A DNA stretch of 64,000 nucleotides, taken from Paracoccus haematequi. Its GTDB lineage: Bacteria; Pseudomonadota; Alphaproteobacteria; Rhodobacterales; Rhodobacteraceae. Below, one piece after another: positions 46,781-55,619 of this stretch (position 1 is the first letter of the stretch; each line of letters begins with the position of its first letter). Location of the stretch: contig NZ_UZWE01000036.1 of the NCBI RefSeq assembly GCF_900631945.1, forward strand, positions 62,001-126,000. The letters run 5' to 3'. The translations under genes were made by a program, and so were the position numbers. The notes beneath the pieces were generated by a model that worked only from the letters and a program-made list of their open reading frames with translations, searched no databases and was not told the DNA's origin.

Positions 46781-47863
46781 ATGACAGGACGACTGATCGC
46801 TGGCGCGACTCTGGCGCTGCTGACGGCCGGGGCCGCCGCCGCCCAGGACGGGTCGATCAACATCACCACCTATGGCGGGGCCTTCGGCGAGGCGCTGAAC
46901 GAATCGCTGGTCAAGCCCTTCACCCAGCAGACCGGCATCGGCGCAACGATGGTGGACAATGCCGATCCGCCCGCCAAGCTGAAGGCCGAGGTCGAGGCTG
47001 GAAACGTCACCAGTGCTGTTTATGATGTGGAGCAGTCCGACGTGATCGCGCTGTGCGACGAGGGGCTGATCGAGCCGATCGACCCGGCCATCCTGCAACC
47101 GGGGGCCGACGGATCGGCGCCCGCCGACGATTATCTGCCGCAGGCGCTGCACGAATGCGCGACCGCGATCATGGTCTGGTCCACGGTGATCGCCTATGAC
47201 ACCACGGCCTTCCCCGACGCGGCCCCGGCATCCGTGGCGGATTTCTTCGATCTGGAAAAGTTTCCGGGTCGGCGCGGCATCATCAAGCGGCCGAAATACG
47301 CGCTGGAATTCGCGCTGCTGGGCGACGGCGTGGCCCCCGATCAGGTCTACGAGGTGCTGTTGACCCCCGAAGGCGTGGACCGCGCCTTCGCCAAGCTGGA
47401 CACGATCAAGGACCAGGTGGTCTGGTGGGACGCCGGTGCCCAGGCGCCGCAGCTTCTGGCCGACAAGGAGGTGTCGATGACGCTGGCCTATAACGGCCGG
47501 ATCTTCGATGCCATCATCGGCGAGGGCAAGCCCTTCGCCTTCGTCTGGGACGGCGCCAATCTGGACATGGATTACTGGGTCGTGCCGCGCGGCGCGCCCG
47601 ACAGGGATCTTGCGATGCAGTTCATCGCCTATGCCTCGAACCCGCAGCGCCAGGCCGATCTGTCGAAATACATCGCCTATGGTCCGCCTCGGAAATCCGC
47701 AGCGGCCGGGGTCGGCACCTACAAGGACGGCACGACCGAGATGCGGCCCTATCTGCCGACGACGCCGGAGAACGCCGAAAAGGCCCTGGTCAACGACGCC
47801 GGTTTCTGGGCCGACCACGGCGCGGAACTGACCGAACGGTTCAACGGCTGGCTGGCCGGCTGA
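46781..47863 (+). CDS. Polyamine-type ABC substrate-binding protein 2
   Basis: A 360-residue periplasmic binding protein, paralogous to its neighbours. The signal peptide is MTGRLIAGATLALLTAGAAA, then AQDGSINITTYGGAFGE. Shared blocks are TPEGVDRAFAKLDTIKDQVV, AGAQAPQLLADKEVSMTLAY and YIAYGPPRKSAAAGVG. It differs from copies 1 and 3 at the start of the ligand cleft (TTYGG in place of SWGG) and in the DYWVVPRGAPDRD region, which may change ligand choice. GGAGGG precedes the ATG. A GC-rich hairpin follows the gene. Confidence 0.93.
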   Translation: MTGRLIAGATLALLTAGAAAAQDGSINITTYGGAFGEALNESLVKPFTQQTGIGATMVDNADPPAKLKAEVEAGNVTSAVYDVEQSDVIALCDEGLIEPIDPAILQPGADGSAPADDYLPQALHECATAIMVWSTVIAYDTTAFPDAAPASVADFFDLEKFPGRRGIIKRPKYALEFALLGDGVAPDQVYEVLLTPEGVDRAFAKLDTIKDQVVWWDAGAQAPQLLADKEVSMTLAYNGRIFDAIIGEGKPFAFVWDGANLDMDYWVVPRGAPDRDLAMQFIAYASNPQRQADLSKYIAYGPPRKSAAAGVGTYKDGTTEMRPYLPTTPENAEKALVNDAGFWADHGAELTERFNGWLAG

Positions 47864-47874
47864 CGCGGATCGGT

Positions 47875-47893
47875 GCGGGCCGTCGCGGCCCGC
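47875..47893 (+). other. Intercistronic hairpin after binding protein 2
   Basis: GCGGGCCG (47875-47882) and CGGCCCGC (47886-47893) form a perfect 8-bp stem around TCG, without a following T-run, in the 78-base gap. Confidence 0.6.
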
Positions 47894-47941
47894 CCACGCC
47901 AAGACGGGGCAGAGACCCCATCCACCAACGGGAGCAAGACC

Positions 47942-49018
47942 ATGAAAACCACCCTGATCCTGTCCACCGCCCTGGCGGGCATGGCCTTCGCCGCGGCCGC
48001 GCAAGAGGTGAACGTCGTTTCCTGGGGCGGCGCCTACGAGGTCAGTCAGGTCGAGGCCTATAACAAGCCCTTCACCGCGCAGACCGGCATCAAGGCCAAC
48101 ATGATCGCCGCCGACGACCCGGCCACGCCGCTGAAGGCCCAGGTCGAGGCCGGCAATGTCACAGGCGATGTCTTCGACCTGGCGATGGCCGACGCGATCC
48201 GGCTGTGCGACGAGGGCGCGCTGATGGAATTCGACCCCGCCGACCTGCCGGCGGGCGCCGACGGCACCCCCGCCGCCGAGGATTTCGTCGACGGCAGCCT
48301 GACCGATTGCGCGGTGGGCAACATCGTCTGGGGCACGGTGATCGGCTATGACAAGTCCAAGTTCCAGGGCGAGGCCCCGTCAACCGTCGCCGATTTCTTC
48401 GACACCGCCAAGTTTCCGGGCAAGCGCGGCCTGCCGAAATCGCCCAAGCGGACGCTGTATCTGGCGCTGATCGCCGATGGCGTCCCGGCCGACCAGATCT
48501 ATGACACGCTGGCCACGCCGGAAGGGGTGGACCGCGCCTTCGCCAAGCTGGACACCATCAAGGGCGACGTGATCTGGTGGGAGGCGGGCGCCCAGCCGAT
48601 GCAGCTTCTGGCCGATGGCGAGGTGGTGATGACCACCGTCTATAACGGCCGCATCTTCGACGCCATGGTTGGCGAGGGCAAGCCCTTCGACGTGATCTGG
48701 GACGGCCAGTATCTGGAGATCAACGCCTTCGTCGTGCCCAAGGACGCGCCCCATCCCGAAGAGGCGGTCGAATATGTCAAGTTCGCGACCGGCACGCAGC
48801 CGCTGGCGGATCAGGCGAAATACATCGCCTATGGCCCGACGCGCAAATCCTCGGCCCCGCTGGTCGGCACCTACAAGGACGGCACCACCGAAATGGCGCC
48901 GCATATGCCGACCCAGCCCGAACACCTGGAAACGGCGGTGATGGACGACCCGGAGTTCTGGGCCGATCACGATGCCGAACTGACCGACCGCTTCACCAGC
49001 TGGCTGGCCGGTTCGTAA
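47942..49018 (+). CDS. Polyamine-type ABC substrate-binding protein 3
   Basis: A 358-residue periplasmic binding protein, third of the tandem set. The signal peptide MKTTLILSTALAGMAFAAAA precedes QEVNVVSWGGAYEVSQVEAY. Shared blocks are TPEGVDRAFAKLDTIKGDVI, AGAQPMQLLADGEVVMT and YIAYGPTRKSSAPLVG. Its C-terminus shares VGTYKDGTTEM with copy 2, so copies 2 and 3 appear closer to each other there. The ATG at 47942 follows GGGAGCAAG. It is followed by the strongest of the three hairpins and then the permeases. Confidence 0.93.
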   Translation: MKTTLILSTALAGMAFAAAAQEVNVVSWGGAYEVSQVEAYNKPFTAQTGIKANMIAADDPATPLKAQVEAGNVTGDVFDLAMADAIRLCDEGALMEFDPADLPAGADGTPAAEDFVDGSLTDCAVGNIVWGTVIGYDKSKFQGEAPSTVADFFDTAKFPGKRGLPKSPKRTLYLALIADGVPADQIYDTLATPEGVDRAFAKLDTIKGDVIWWEAGAQPMQLLADGEVVMTTVYNGRIFDAMVGEGKPFDVIWDGQYLEINAFVVPKDAPHPEEAVEYVKFATGTQPLADQAKYIAYGPTRKSSAPLVGTYKDGTTEMAPHMPTQPEHLETAVMDDPEFWADHDAELTDRFTSWLAGS

Positions 49019-49027
49019 GCTTGATCG

Positions 49028-49053
49028 CCGCCGCCCCTGTCCGGGGGCGGCGG
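49028..49053 (+). other. Intercistronic hairpin after binding protein 3
   Basis: CCGCCGCCCC (49028-49037) and GGGGCGGCGG (49044-49053) form a perfect 10-bp GC stem in the 56-base gap before the permease genes. With no T-run, it should slow 3' decay more than stop transcription. Confidence 0.65.
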
Positions 49054-49074
49054 TCCTGACAGTCTGGGGAATTC

Positions 49075-50373
49075 ATGGCGAACGCACTCGATCCGCACGC
49101 GGCCATCACGACAACCGCCTCGGGGCTGACCGACGGGGCCTTGCGGACCGCCGATGGCAAGCCCTTGGCCCGCGCCCTGGCGCGGTCGCAATCGCTGGCC
49201 CGGCGCCGCGCCTTCCTGCTGGTGCTGCCGCTGCTGGCCTTCATCCTGATCACCTTCGTGATCCCGATCGGGCAGATGCTGCAACGGTCCTTCTATAATG
49301 ACGGCTTCTCGGCCAACATGCCGCAGATCTCGGCCTGGTTCGCGGAAAATCCGCGCGGCACCGAACCCGACGAGGCCGCCTGGGCCGCCCTTGCCGCCGA
49401 CCTGACCGCCAGCGCCGAGGCGCGGACGATCGGCGTCGTGGGTACGCGCATCAATTATGACGTGCCGGGCACGCGGTCGCTGTTCACCTCGACCGGGCGG
49501 CAGGTCCGCCGCGGGATCGAGCCGCCCTATCAGGCCGCGCTGACCGAGATCAATCAGGATTGGGCCAGCCCCCGGCTGTGGTCGGCGATGCGCGAGGCCT
49601 CGACTCCGATGACGGCCAATTTCTATCTGGCCGCCGTGGACCGCAAGCGGGCCGAGGACGGCAGCATCCAGCAGGTCGAGCCGCGCCAGCAGGTCTATGT
49701 GATGCTGTTCATGCGCACCTTCTGGCTGTCGCTGCTGATTACCGGCATCACCTTCGTGCTGGGCTTTCCCATCGCGCATCTGCTGGCGACGCTGCCGATG
49801 CGCAAGTCGAACCTGCTGATGATCCTGGTGCTGCTGCCCTTCTGGACCTCGCTTCTGGTGCGCACCACAAGCTGGATGGTGCTGCTGCAACAGCAGGGGG
49901 TGATCAACGACATCCTGGTCTGGTTGGGCGTGATAGGCGGAGGGCAGCGGTTGCAGATGATCTATAACCAGACCGGCACGATCATCGCCATGACCCATAT
50001 CCTGCTGCCCTTCATGATCCTGCCCTTGTATTCCGTGATGCGCACGATCAACCCGTCCTATGTCAGGGCGGCGCGGTCGCTGGGCGCGACCAGCTGGACC
50101 GCCTTCCGCCGGGTCTATTTCCCGCAGACGCTGCCGGGCCTGGGGGCGGGGGCCTTGCTGGTCTTCATCCTGGCCGTGGGATACTACATCACGCCCGCCT
50201 TGGTCGGCGGATCGTCGGGGCAGCTGATTTCCAACATGATCGCGATGCACATGACCGACACGCTGAACTGGTCGATGGCGGCGGCGCTGGCCGCGTTGCT
50301 GCTGGCGGCGGTGCTGCTGCTTTACTGGGTGTATGACCGGATGGTCGGCATCGACAATCTGAAGCTGGGGTGA
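49075..50373 (+). CDS. ABC transporter permease, PotB type, with large periplasmic insert
   Basis: A 432-residue inner-membrane permease. After one N-terminal helix (FLLVLPLLAFILITFVIPIG) there is a periplasmic segment of about 145 residues before the five core helices. The coupling EAA loop is YVRAARSLGATSWTAFRRVY, followed by FPQTLPGL. The usual PotB length is near 280-310, so the insert explains the excess. The soluble N-terminus (about 45 residues) is Ala-rich. It is followed after three bases by the second permease. Confidence 0.92.
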   Translation: MANALDPHAAITTTASGLTDGALRTADGKPLARALARSQSLARRRAFLLVLPLLAFILITFVIPIGQMLQRSFYNDGFSANMPQISAWFAENPRGTEPDEAAWAALAADLTASAEARTIGVVGTRINYDVPGTRSLFTSTGRQVRRGIEPPYQAALTEINQDWASPRLWSAMREASTPMTANFYLAAVDRKRAEDGSIQQVEPRQQVYVMLFMRTFWLSLLITGITFVLGFPIAHLLATLPMRKSNLLMILVLLPFWTSLLVRTTSWMVLLQQQGVINDILVWLGVIGGGQRLQMIYNQTGTIIAMTHILLPFMILPLYSVMRTINPSYVRAARSLGATSWTAFRRVYFPQTLPGLGAGALLVFILAVGYYITPALVGGSSGQLISNMIAMHMTDTLNWSMAAALAALLLAAVLLLYWVYDRMVGIDNLKLG

Positions 50374-50376
50374 TCC

Positions 50377-51327
50377 ATGGCTGTTCCGACCTATGCAACC
50401 CCGCTGGAGCGCGTCTGGCATTACGCCTATCTGGTGATCTGCGGGCTGATCTTCTTCTTCCTGATCGCGCCCATCGTGGTGATCATCCCGCTGTCCTTCA
50501 ACGCCGAGCCGTATTTCACCTTCACCGACAAGATGCGGTCCTTCGATCCCGACGGCTACAGCATGAGGTGGTATCGCAGCCTGCTGACCTTCGGGATGCA
50601 GAACCCGGACGCCAGCGGCTGGGCCTTCTGGTCGGATGCCTGGGCCAATGCCAAATGGGTGCAGGCGGCCAAGAACTCGATCATCATCGGCGTGGCCTCG
50701 ACCATCGTGGCGACGGTGCTGGGGACGCTGGCGGCCCTGGGCCTGTCGCGCCCCGAGATGCCGTTCCGCCGGGCGATCATGGCGATCCTGATCTCTCCCA
50801 TGATCGTGCCGCTGATCATCACGGCGACGGGGATGTTCTTCTTCTATTCGAACCCCTGCGAATTGCTGGGCATCGTCGGCCTGCCCACGAATTGCGGGCG
50901 GCTGGCGGGCACCTATCTGGGGGTGATCCTGGCCCATGCGACCCTGGGGATTCCCTTCGTGATCATCACCGTCACGGCGACGCTGGTGGGGTTCGACCAG
51001 TCGCTGAACCGGGCGGCGGCGTCCCTGGGGGCCAATCCGCGCACGACGTTTTTCCGCGTCACCATGCCGCTGATCCTGCCGGGCGTGATCTCGGGCGCGC
51101 TGTTCGCCTTTGTTACGTCCTTTGATGAAGTGGTGGCGGTGCTGTTCATCGCCGGGCCGGACCAGCAGACCATCCCCCGGCAGATGTGGAACGGCATCCG
51201 GGAACAGATCTCGCCCGCGATCCTGGCGGTGGCGACGCTGCTGGTGATCTTTTCCATCGCGCTGCTGACCACGGTGGAGTTGCTGCGGCGGCGGTCGGAA
51301 CGGATCCGGGGTGTGACGCCGCATTGA
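50377..51327 (+). CDS. ABC transporter permease, PotC type
   Basis: A 316-residue permease with six helices. The EAA loop is LNRAAASLGANPRTTFFRVT followed by MPLILPGVISG, as in PotC/PotI. The N-terminus VICGLIFFFLIAPIVVIIPL is the first helix. A loop containing NPCELLGIVGLPTNCGRLAG, with two Cys, is an unusual periplasmic feature. It pairs with the longer permease upstream and closes the operon. A half copy of the palindromic repeat follows nine bases after the stop. Confidence 0.94.
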   Translation: MAVPTYATPLERVWHYAYLVICGLIFFFLIAPIVVIIPLSFNAEPYFTFTDKMRSFDPDGYSMRWYRSLLTFGMQNPDASGWAFWSDAWANAKWVQAAKNSIIIGVASTIVATVLGTLAALGLSRPEMPFRRAIMAILISPMIVPLIITATGMFFFYSNPCELLGIVGLPTNCGRLAGTYLGVILAHATLGIPFVIITVTATLVGFDQSLNRAAASLGANPRTTFFRVTMPLILPGVISGALFAFVTSFDEVVAVLFIAGPDQQTIPRQMWNGIREQISPAILAVATLLVIFSIALLTTVELLRRRSERIRGVTPH

Positions 51328-51335
51328 TTCCCTTT

Positions 51336-51357
51336 GGGTATTTGTGCAAAGAAGAAG
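51336..51357. repeat. Half copy of the palindromic repeat
   Basis: GGGTATTT, then GTG, then CAAAGAAGAAG: the left half of the unit at 41881, here without its partner half. It stands between the convergent ends of the permease operon and the AEC transporter gene. Confidence 0.75.
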
Positions 51358-51365
51358 CTGCTGCC

Positions 51366-52310
51366 TCAGGGCAGGATCGCCAGCCACATCCAGATCGACA
51401 GGACCGAGACGGCCGTGCCGACAAGGACCGTGGTGGCGGCGACCCGTTTGGCGGCGCCATAGAGGTTCGCGAACAGATAGGCGTTCACGCCCGGCGCCAT
51501 GGCCGCCGTCATCACTGCCGACCGCAGGCCCGCGTCGTCCAGCCCGGTGATCCGGCCCAGGCCATAGGCGATGCCCGGATGGATCAGCAGCGAACAGGCG
51601 CAGCACATCGCGATGGCGCCCGTGTCGCCTTCGGGGCGATAGCGATAGAGGATCCCGCCCAGGCCGAACAGCGCGGCGGGCAGGGCGGCGCCGGCGATCA
51701 TGTCCACGGCGGCCCAGAATCCCTCGGGCATGACCAGGCCCGCCTGTTGCAGCACGTTCATGGTCATGCCGGTCAGGATGCCGATCACTAGTGGCGTCCG
51801 CAGCACGCCCGTCATGGCCCGCAGGGCGACCCCACCCACCGACAGCCCGCTGCCATGGGCGCGCGTGAACTCCATGAAGGTGATGCCGAAGGTGTAGAGC
51901 AGCGGCGAATGGATCGCGATGATCGCCCAGTTGCCCGACAGCGAGCCGGGACCATAGGCGCGCTCCATGATCGGGATGCCGAGCAGGAGGCTGTTGGAAA
52001 ACAGGCAGGTGAAGCCGATCGCCACGCAGTCCATGGGCGGGCGGTGGAACACGAACCGCGCGCCCGCCCAGCCGATGAAGAAGCTGGCGAAGGCGCCGAC
52101 ATAGAAGGGCAGCAGCAGGGCGGGGCGGAATTCCGTCCCCAGGTCCAGCCGCGACATGGACGCGAAGAGCAGCGTCGGCGCGGCGAAGTTCTGGGCAAAG
52201 ACCATCAGCCCGTCCACCGCGCTTTCGCGAAAGATGCCGCGCCACGCCACCAGATAGCCGAAGCCCACGATCAGAAAGACCGGGACGATGATGTTGAACA
52301 GCGCGCTCAT
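51366..52310 (-). CDS. AEC-family transporter (auxin efflux carrier type)
   Basis: A 314-residue protein with about ten helices in two repeats. It starts MSALFNIIVPVFLIVGFGYL and has FAAPTLLFASMSRLDL, then TCLFSNSLLLGIPIMERAYG and the second-half MAPGVNAYLFANLYG. Bacterial members transport malonate, malate or similar acids; the substrate is not determined. The start codon overlaps the stop of the MBL gene (ATGA). It is last in a six-gene minus-strand operon, which otherwise contains replication and cell-wall genes. Confidence 0.92.
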   Translation of the reverse strand: MSALFNIIVPVFLIVGFGYLVAWRGIFRESAVDGLMVFAQNFAAPTLLFASMSRLDLGTEFRPALLLPFYVGAFASFFIGWAGARFVFHRPPMDCVAIGFTCLFSNSLLLGIPIMERAYGPGSLSGNWAIIAIHSPLLYTFGITFMEFTRAHGSGLSVGGVALRAMTGVLRTPLVIGILTGMTMNVLQQAGLVMPEGFWAAVDMIAGAALPAALFGLGGILYRYRPEGDTGAIAMCCACSLLIHPGIAYGLGRITGLDDAGLRSAVMTAAMAPGVNAYLFANLYGAAKRVAATTVLVGTAVSVLSIWMWLAILP

Positions 52311-53125
52311 AGCGCGGCGGGGTGGTCGGGGGTGTCCGCCGTGGTCTCGATGACCATGCCGTCGAAGGCGGGGGCGATATGGTCGGGCGTGGTGGCCGCG
52401 ACGGTGGCGTAATCCATGTCGATATGCATGTTCGTCAGCACGCCGCGCGGCACGCCGGACCGTTCGATCCAGTCGAGCGCCTGCGCCAGATGGGCGTGGC
52501 TGGGATGGGGCGCGGGACGCAGGGCGTCGCAGATGAACACCTCGGCCCCGTGGATCAGCGGCCATGCAGGGTCGGGGATGGCGGACACGTCGGGCAGATA
52601 GACCAGCCCGCCGATGCGCAGGCCGAGCGCGGTGATTTCCCCATGCTGGACGCGGAAGGGGATGAGCGTGACGGGGCCGCCGGGGCCGTCGATGGCGATC
52701 GGCCCGTCGATCCGGTGCAGGTCGCAGATCGGCGGGTAGAAGCTGCCGGGCGGGGTCTCGAAGATATAGCCGAAGCGGTCCAGCAGCGATTCGGCCGTGG
52801 GCCTGTCGGCCCAGGCTGGGATGCGGGCGCCGGCGTTATGGGCCAGTTGCCGCAGATCGTCGATGCCGTGGATGTGGTCGGCATGGGCATGGGTATAGAC
52901 CACCGCGTCCAGCGTCGCCACGTTCGCGTCCAGCAGTTGCGGCACCAGATCCGGGCCGGTGTCGATGAGCACCTGCGTGGTGCCGCCGGGACCGGGGCGT
53001 TCCACCAGCAGCGAACAGCGGCGGCGGCGGTTCTTGGGTTCCGCCGGATCGCAGGCGCCCCAGCGGTTGCCGATGCGCGGCACCCCGCCGGACGATCCGC
53101 AGCCCAGGATCGTCGCGCGGATCAT
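52307..53125 (-). CDS. MBL-fold metallohydrolase, PhnP-like
   Basis: A 272-residue metallo-beta-lactamase-fold protein. The two-metal site is THAHADHIHGIDD, with additional ligands in FRVQHGEITALGL and YLPDVSAIPD. The N-terminal ILGCGSSGGVPRIGNRWGAC with Cys-rich spacing is typical of the PhnP/cyclic-phosphodiesterase and YycJ-like group. It is not a beta-lactamase. The start and stop both overlap neighbours by four bases. Location beside tatD is common in Rhodobacterales. Confidence 0.92.
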   Translation of the reverse strand: MIRATILGCGSSGGVPRIGNRWGACDPAEPKNRRRRCSLLVERPGPGGTTQVLIDTGPDLVPQLLDANVATLDAVVYTHAHADHIHGIDDLRQLAHNAGARIPAWADRPTAESLLDRFGYIFETPPGSFYPPICDLHRIDGPIAIDGPGGPVTLIPFRVQHGEITALGLRIGGLVYLPDVSAIPDPAWPLIHGAEVFICDALRPAPHPSHAHLAQALDWIERSGVPRGVLTNMHIDMDYATVAATTPDHIAPAFDGMVIETTADTPDHPAAL

Positions 53126-53916
53126 GCCGCCTTCCAGAACAGCCGGTCGAAATTGGCCGTGGTCTGCGCGGCAAGCTGCGGATAATCCATGCCGAGCGCC
53201 TCGGCCACGATGGCGGCGGTTTTCGCGACATAGGCCGGCTCATTCCGCTTGCCGCGATGCGGGGGCGGGGCGAGATAGGGACTGTCGGTTTCTACAAGGA
53301 TCCGGTCGCGCGGCGCAGCGGCGAAGATCGCCCGCAGATCCGCCGAACGCGGGAAGGCCGCGATGCCCGAGATCGAGAGATAGAAGCCCAGGGCGAGCGC
53401 CGTTTGCGCCAGCGCCGCGCCGGAGGTGAAGCAGTGCATCACGCAGGTGAAGGCTCCCGCCCGGTGTTCCTCGGTCAGGATCCGGGCCATGTCCGCGTCG
53501 GCATCGCGCGAATGGATGATGAGGGGCAGGTTCGTGCGGCGCGCGGCCTCGATATGAATGCGCAGGCTGTCGGCCTGCGCCGCCGCGCTTTCGGCGGTGT
53601 AGTGGTAATCAAGGCCGGTTTCGCCGATGCCCACGAATTTCGGATGATCGGCAAGGGCGACAAGCTGATCCAGCGTCGCCATCGGTTCCTCGGCCACGCT
53701 CATCGGGTGGGTGCCTGCGGCATAGAACACCCCGTTGAACCGTTCGGCCAGGGCGCGGACCTGGGGTTCCTGGCGCAGGCGGGTGCAGATCGTGACCATC
53801 CGCGTGACCCCCGCCGCGCGGGCGCGCTCGATCAGGGCGTCGTGTTCGCCGTCGAAATCGGGGAAATCCAGATGGCAATGGCTGTCGACGATCGGGGGAA
53901 GCCCGGCTTGGGACAT
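53122..53916 (-). CDS. tatD: TatD-family deoxyribonuclease
   Basis: A 264-residue TIM-barrel metal-dependent hydrolase. Metal ligands are seen in VDSHCHLDFPDF, GIGETGLDYHY, IIHSRDADADM, MHCFTSGAALAQ and VETDSPYLAPPPHRGKRNEP. TatD-family enzymes are 3'-5' DNA exonucleases involved in repair and degradation. It starts three bases after holB and overlaps the MBL gene by four bases. Confidence 0.95.
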   Translation of the reverse strand: MSQAGLPPIVDSHCHLDFPDFDGEHDALIERARAAGVTRMVTICTRLRQEPQVRALAERFNGVFYAAGTHPMSVAEEPMATLDQLVALADHPKFVGIGETGLDYHYTAESAAAQADSLRIHIEAARRTNLPLIIHSRDADADMARILTEEHRAGAFTCVMHCFTSGAALAQTALALGFYLSISGIAAFPRSADLRAIFAAAPRDRILVETDSPYLAPPPHRGKRNEPAYVAKTAAIVAEALGMDYPQLAAQTTANFDRLFWKAA

Positions 53917-53919
53917 GGG

Positions 53920-55026
53920 TCAACCTTTGGCTGGCGGGGCGGATCGCGCGGGCGGCAGATGCGCCAGTTCGATCAGCATATCCATCACCAGCGCGGCAGG
54001 GTCAAGGTTGACCGCCCGCCCGGTCCGCGCCCGCGCCGACAGCCGCGCCTGCGCTTCGGCCCAGGCCCGTGCCGCCCCGTCGTTTGGCGCGATCCGCGCC
54101 ATGAGCGCGCCTTCGCCCCGCGCCGCCTGGGGCAGGGGCGGTCCCATCAGGCCCGCGCGCGCGGTGCGCGTCAGGAAGCGGTCCAGCACCGTCATGGTCA
54201 GGTCGAACGGATCGCCCTCGGCCCCCGCGCGTCCCGCAGCGGCATCGGCGAACGCGGCGGCGCGGGGGCGGTCCAGCCGGGGCAGGGTGGCCATCAGGTC
54301 CACGAGCTGCTGGTAACGGTCAAGCCCGCCCTGGCCCGCCAGCCGCAGCGCCTCGCCCACGGAGCCGTCGGAGAGGGCCGCAAGCGCCTCGGCGTCGTCG
54401 TCCACGCCCAGGTGGGACAGGACGCCCCCCATCTGCGCGGGGTTGAGCGGCGACAGGCGCAGGGTGCGGCAGCGCGACCGGATGGTCGGCAGAAGCCCTG
54501 CGGGCTGATGCGCGATCATCAGGATCAGCGCGTCGGCGGGCGGTTCCTCCAGCACCTTCAGAAGGGCGTTGGCGGCGGCGGGGTTCATGTCGTCGGCGGC
54601 GTCGATGATGGCGACGCGGCGCCCGCCCTCGGCCGCAGAGAGATGGAAGAAGGACAAGAGCCGCCGGATTTCATCGACGGTGATCTGCGCGGACAGCCGC
54701 CCCGCCTTGTCGTCCCAGGGGCGGCGCACCAGATGCAGGCGGGGTTCCGACAGGGCCGCGATGCGCCGCGCCTCGGGGCTGTCCGCCGCGCCGAAGGGGC
54801 CGGTCGCGCCCGACAGCATCCAGCGGGCGATGGCCCAGGCCAGCGTCGCCTTGCCGACGCCGCGCGGGCCGGTCAGCAGCCAGGCATGGTGCAGCCGCCC
54901 GCCCTGCGCGGCCTCCACGAATTCGGCGATGGCGGCATCCTGGCCGATCACGCGATCCGTGTGGCGCGGATGCGGCGCGCCGGGAACGCGGTCGGGTTCG
55001 GGAATGTCGTCGGGATCGGTTTTCAC
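53920..55026 (-). CDS. holB: DNA polymerase III subunit delta'
   Basis: Part of the clamp loader. The 368-residue AAA+ protein has the N-terminal RHTDRVIGQDAAIAEFVEAA, Walker A LLTGPRGVGKATLAWAIA, Walker B region VAIIDAADDMNPAAANALLK and the SRC motif TIRSRCRTLRLSPL, with the arginine finger. The extended N-terminus (about 25 residues) is group-typical. It overlaps tmk by four bases, the tmk-holB pair being standard. Confidence 0.94.
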   Translation of the reverse strand: MKTDPDDIPEPDRVPGAPHPRHTDRVIGQDAAIAEFVEAAQGGRLHHAWLLTGPRGVGKATLAWAIARWMLSGATGPFGAADSPEARRIAALSEPRLHLVRRPWDDKAGRLSAQITVDEIRRLLSFFHLSAAEGGRRVAIIDAADDMNPAAANALLKVLEEPPADALILMIAHQPAGLLPTIRSRCRTLRLSPLNPAQMGGVLSHLGVDDDAEALAALSDGSVGEALRLAGQGGLDRYQQLVDLMATLPRLDRPRAAAFADAAAGRAGAEGDPFDLTMTVLDRFLTRTARAGLMGPPLPQAARGEGALMARIAPNDGAARAWAEAQARLSARARTGRAVNLDPAALVMDMLIELAHLPPARSAPPAKG

Positions 55027-55619
55027 AGCGCGGCCCGGATGCGGGCGGCCACGTCATCCGCGACGCCGCTGCCGTCGATCAACCGAACACGGGCCGGGAA
55101 TTCCTGCGCCAGGGCACGGAACCCCTGGGCCAGCCGCCGCTGGAAATCCAGCCCCAGGCTTTCGAAGCGATCCTCGGCCCCGCCGCGCGCGATCCCCCGG
55201 CCAAGCGCGGTTGCCGGGTCGAGGTCGATGACGAATGTCAGGTCCGGTTCGACGCCGATGGCCAGGTCGTGCATCCGGTCCACAAGCGCGCGCAGGTCGC
55301 CACGCGCCGCGCCCTGATAGACGCGGGTGGAATCGGCGAAACGGTCGGTGACGACGGTCTGGCCCGCCGCCAGGGCCGGGCGGATGGTGCGCTCCAGGTG
55401 GTCGCGGCGGGCGGCGGTGAACAGCAGGCATTCGGTTTCCGCCGACCAGCGTTCGCCCGCGCCTTCCACCAGAAGGCGGCGGATTTCCTCGGCGCCGGGG
55501 CTGCCGCCGGGTTCGCGGGTCAGGACCACCGCGCGCCCTTCGGCCCGCAGCGCATCGGCCAGCAGCCGGGCCTGGGTGGACTTGCCGCAGCCGTCGATCC
55601 CCTCGAAGCTGATGAACAT
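55023..55619 (-). CDS. tmk: Thymidylate kinase
   Basis: Phosphorylates dTMP. The 198-residue protein has the P-loop FEGIDGCGKSTQARLL, the DR-type motif VVTDRFADSTRVYQGAARG and the lid with Arg residues (GIARGGAEDRFESLGLDFQ). The preceding in-frame codon is TTG, but ATG at 55619 gives MFISFEGIDG, the family start, and overlaps the carboxypeptidase stop by one base (TGATG). It pairs with holB downstream. Confidence 0.97.
   Translation of the reverse strand: MFISFEGIDGCGKSTQARLLADALRAEGRAVVLTREPGGSPGAEEIRRLLVEGAGERWSAETECLLFTAARRDHLERTIRPALAAGQTVVTDRFADSTRVYQGAARGDLRALVDRMHDLAIGVEPDLTFVIDLDPATALGRGIARGGAEDRFESLGLDFQRRLAQGFRALAQEFPARVRLIDGSGVADDVAARIRAAL

Noticed and set aside
48967..52245. A minus-strand frame of over 1,000 codons opposite the permeases
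   Set aside because: Arg/Gln/His-rich antisense translation with no domain; the plus-strand permeases have complete family motifs.
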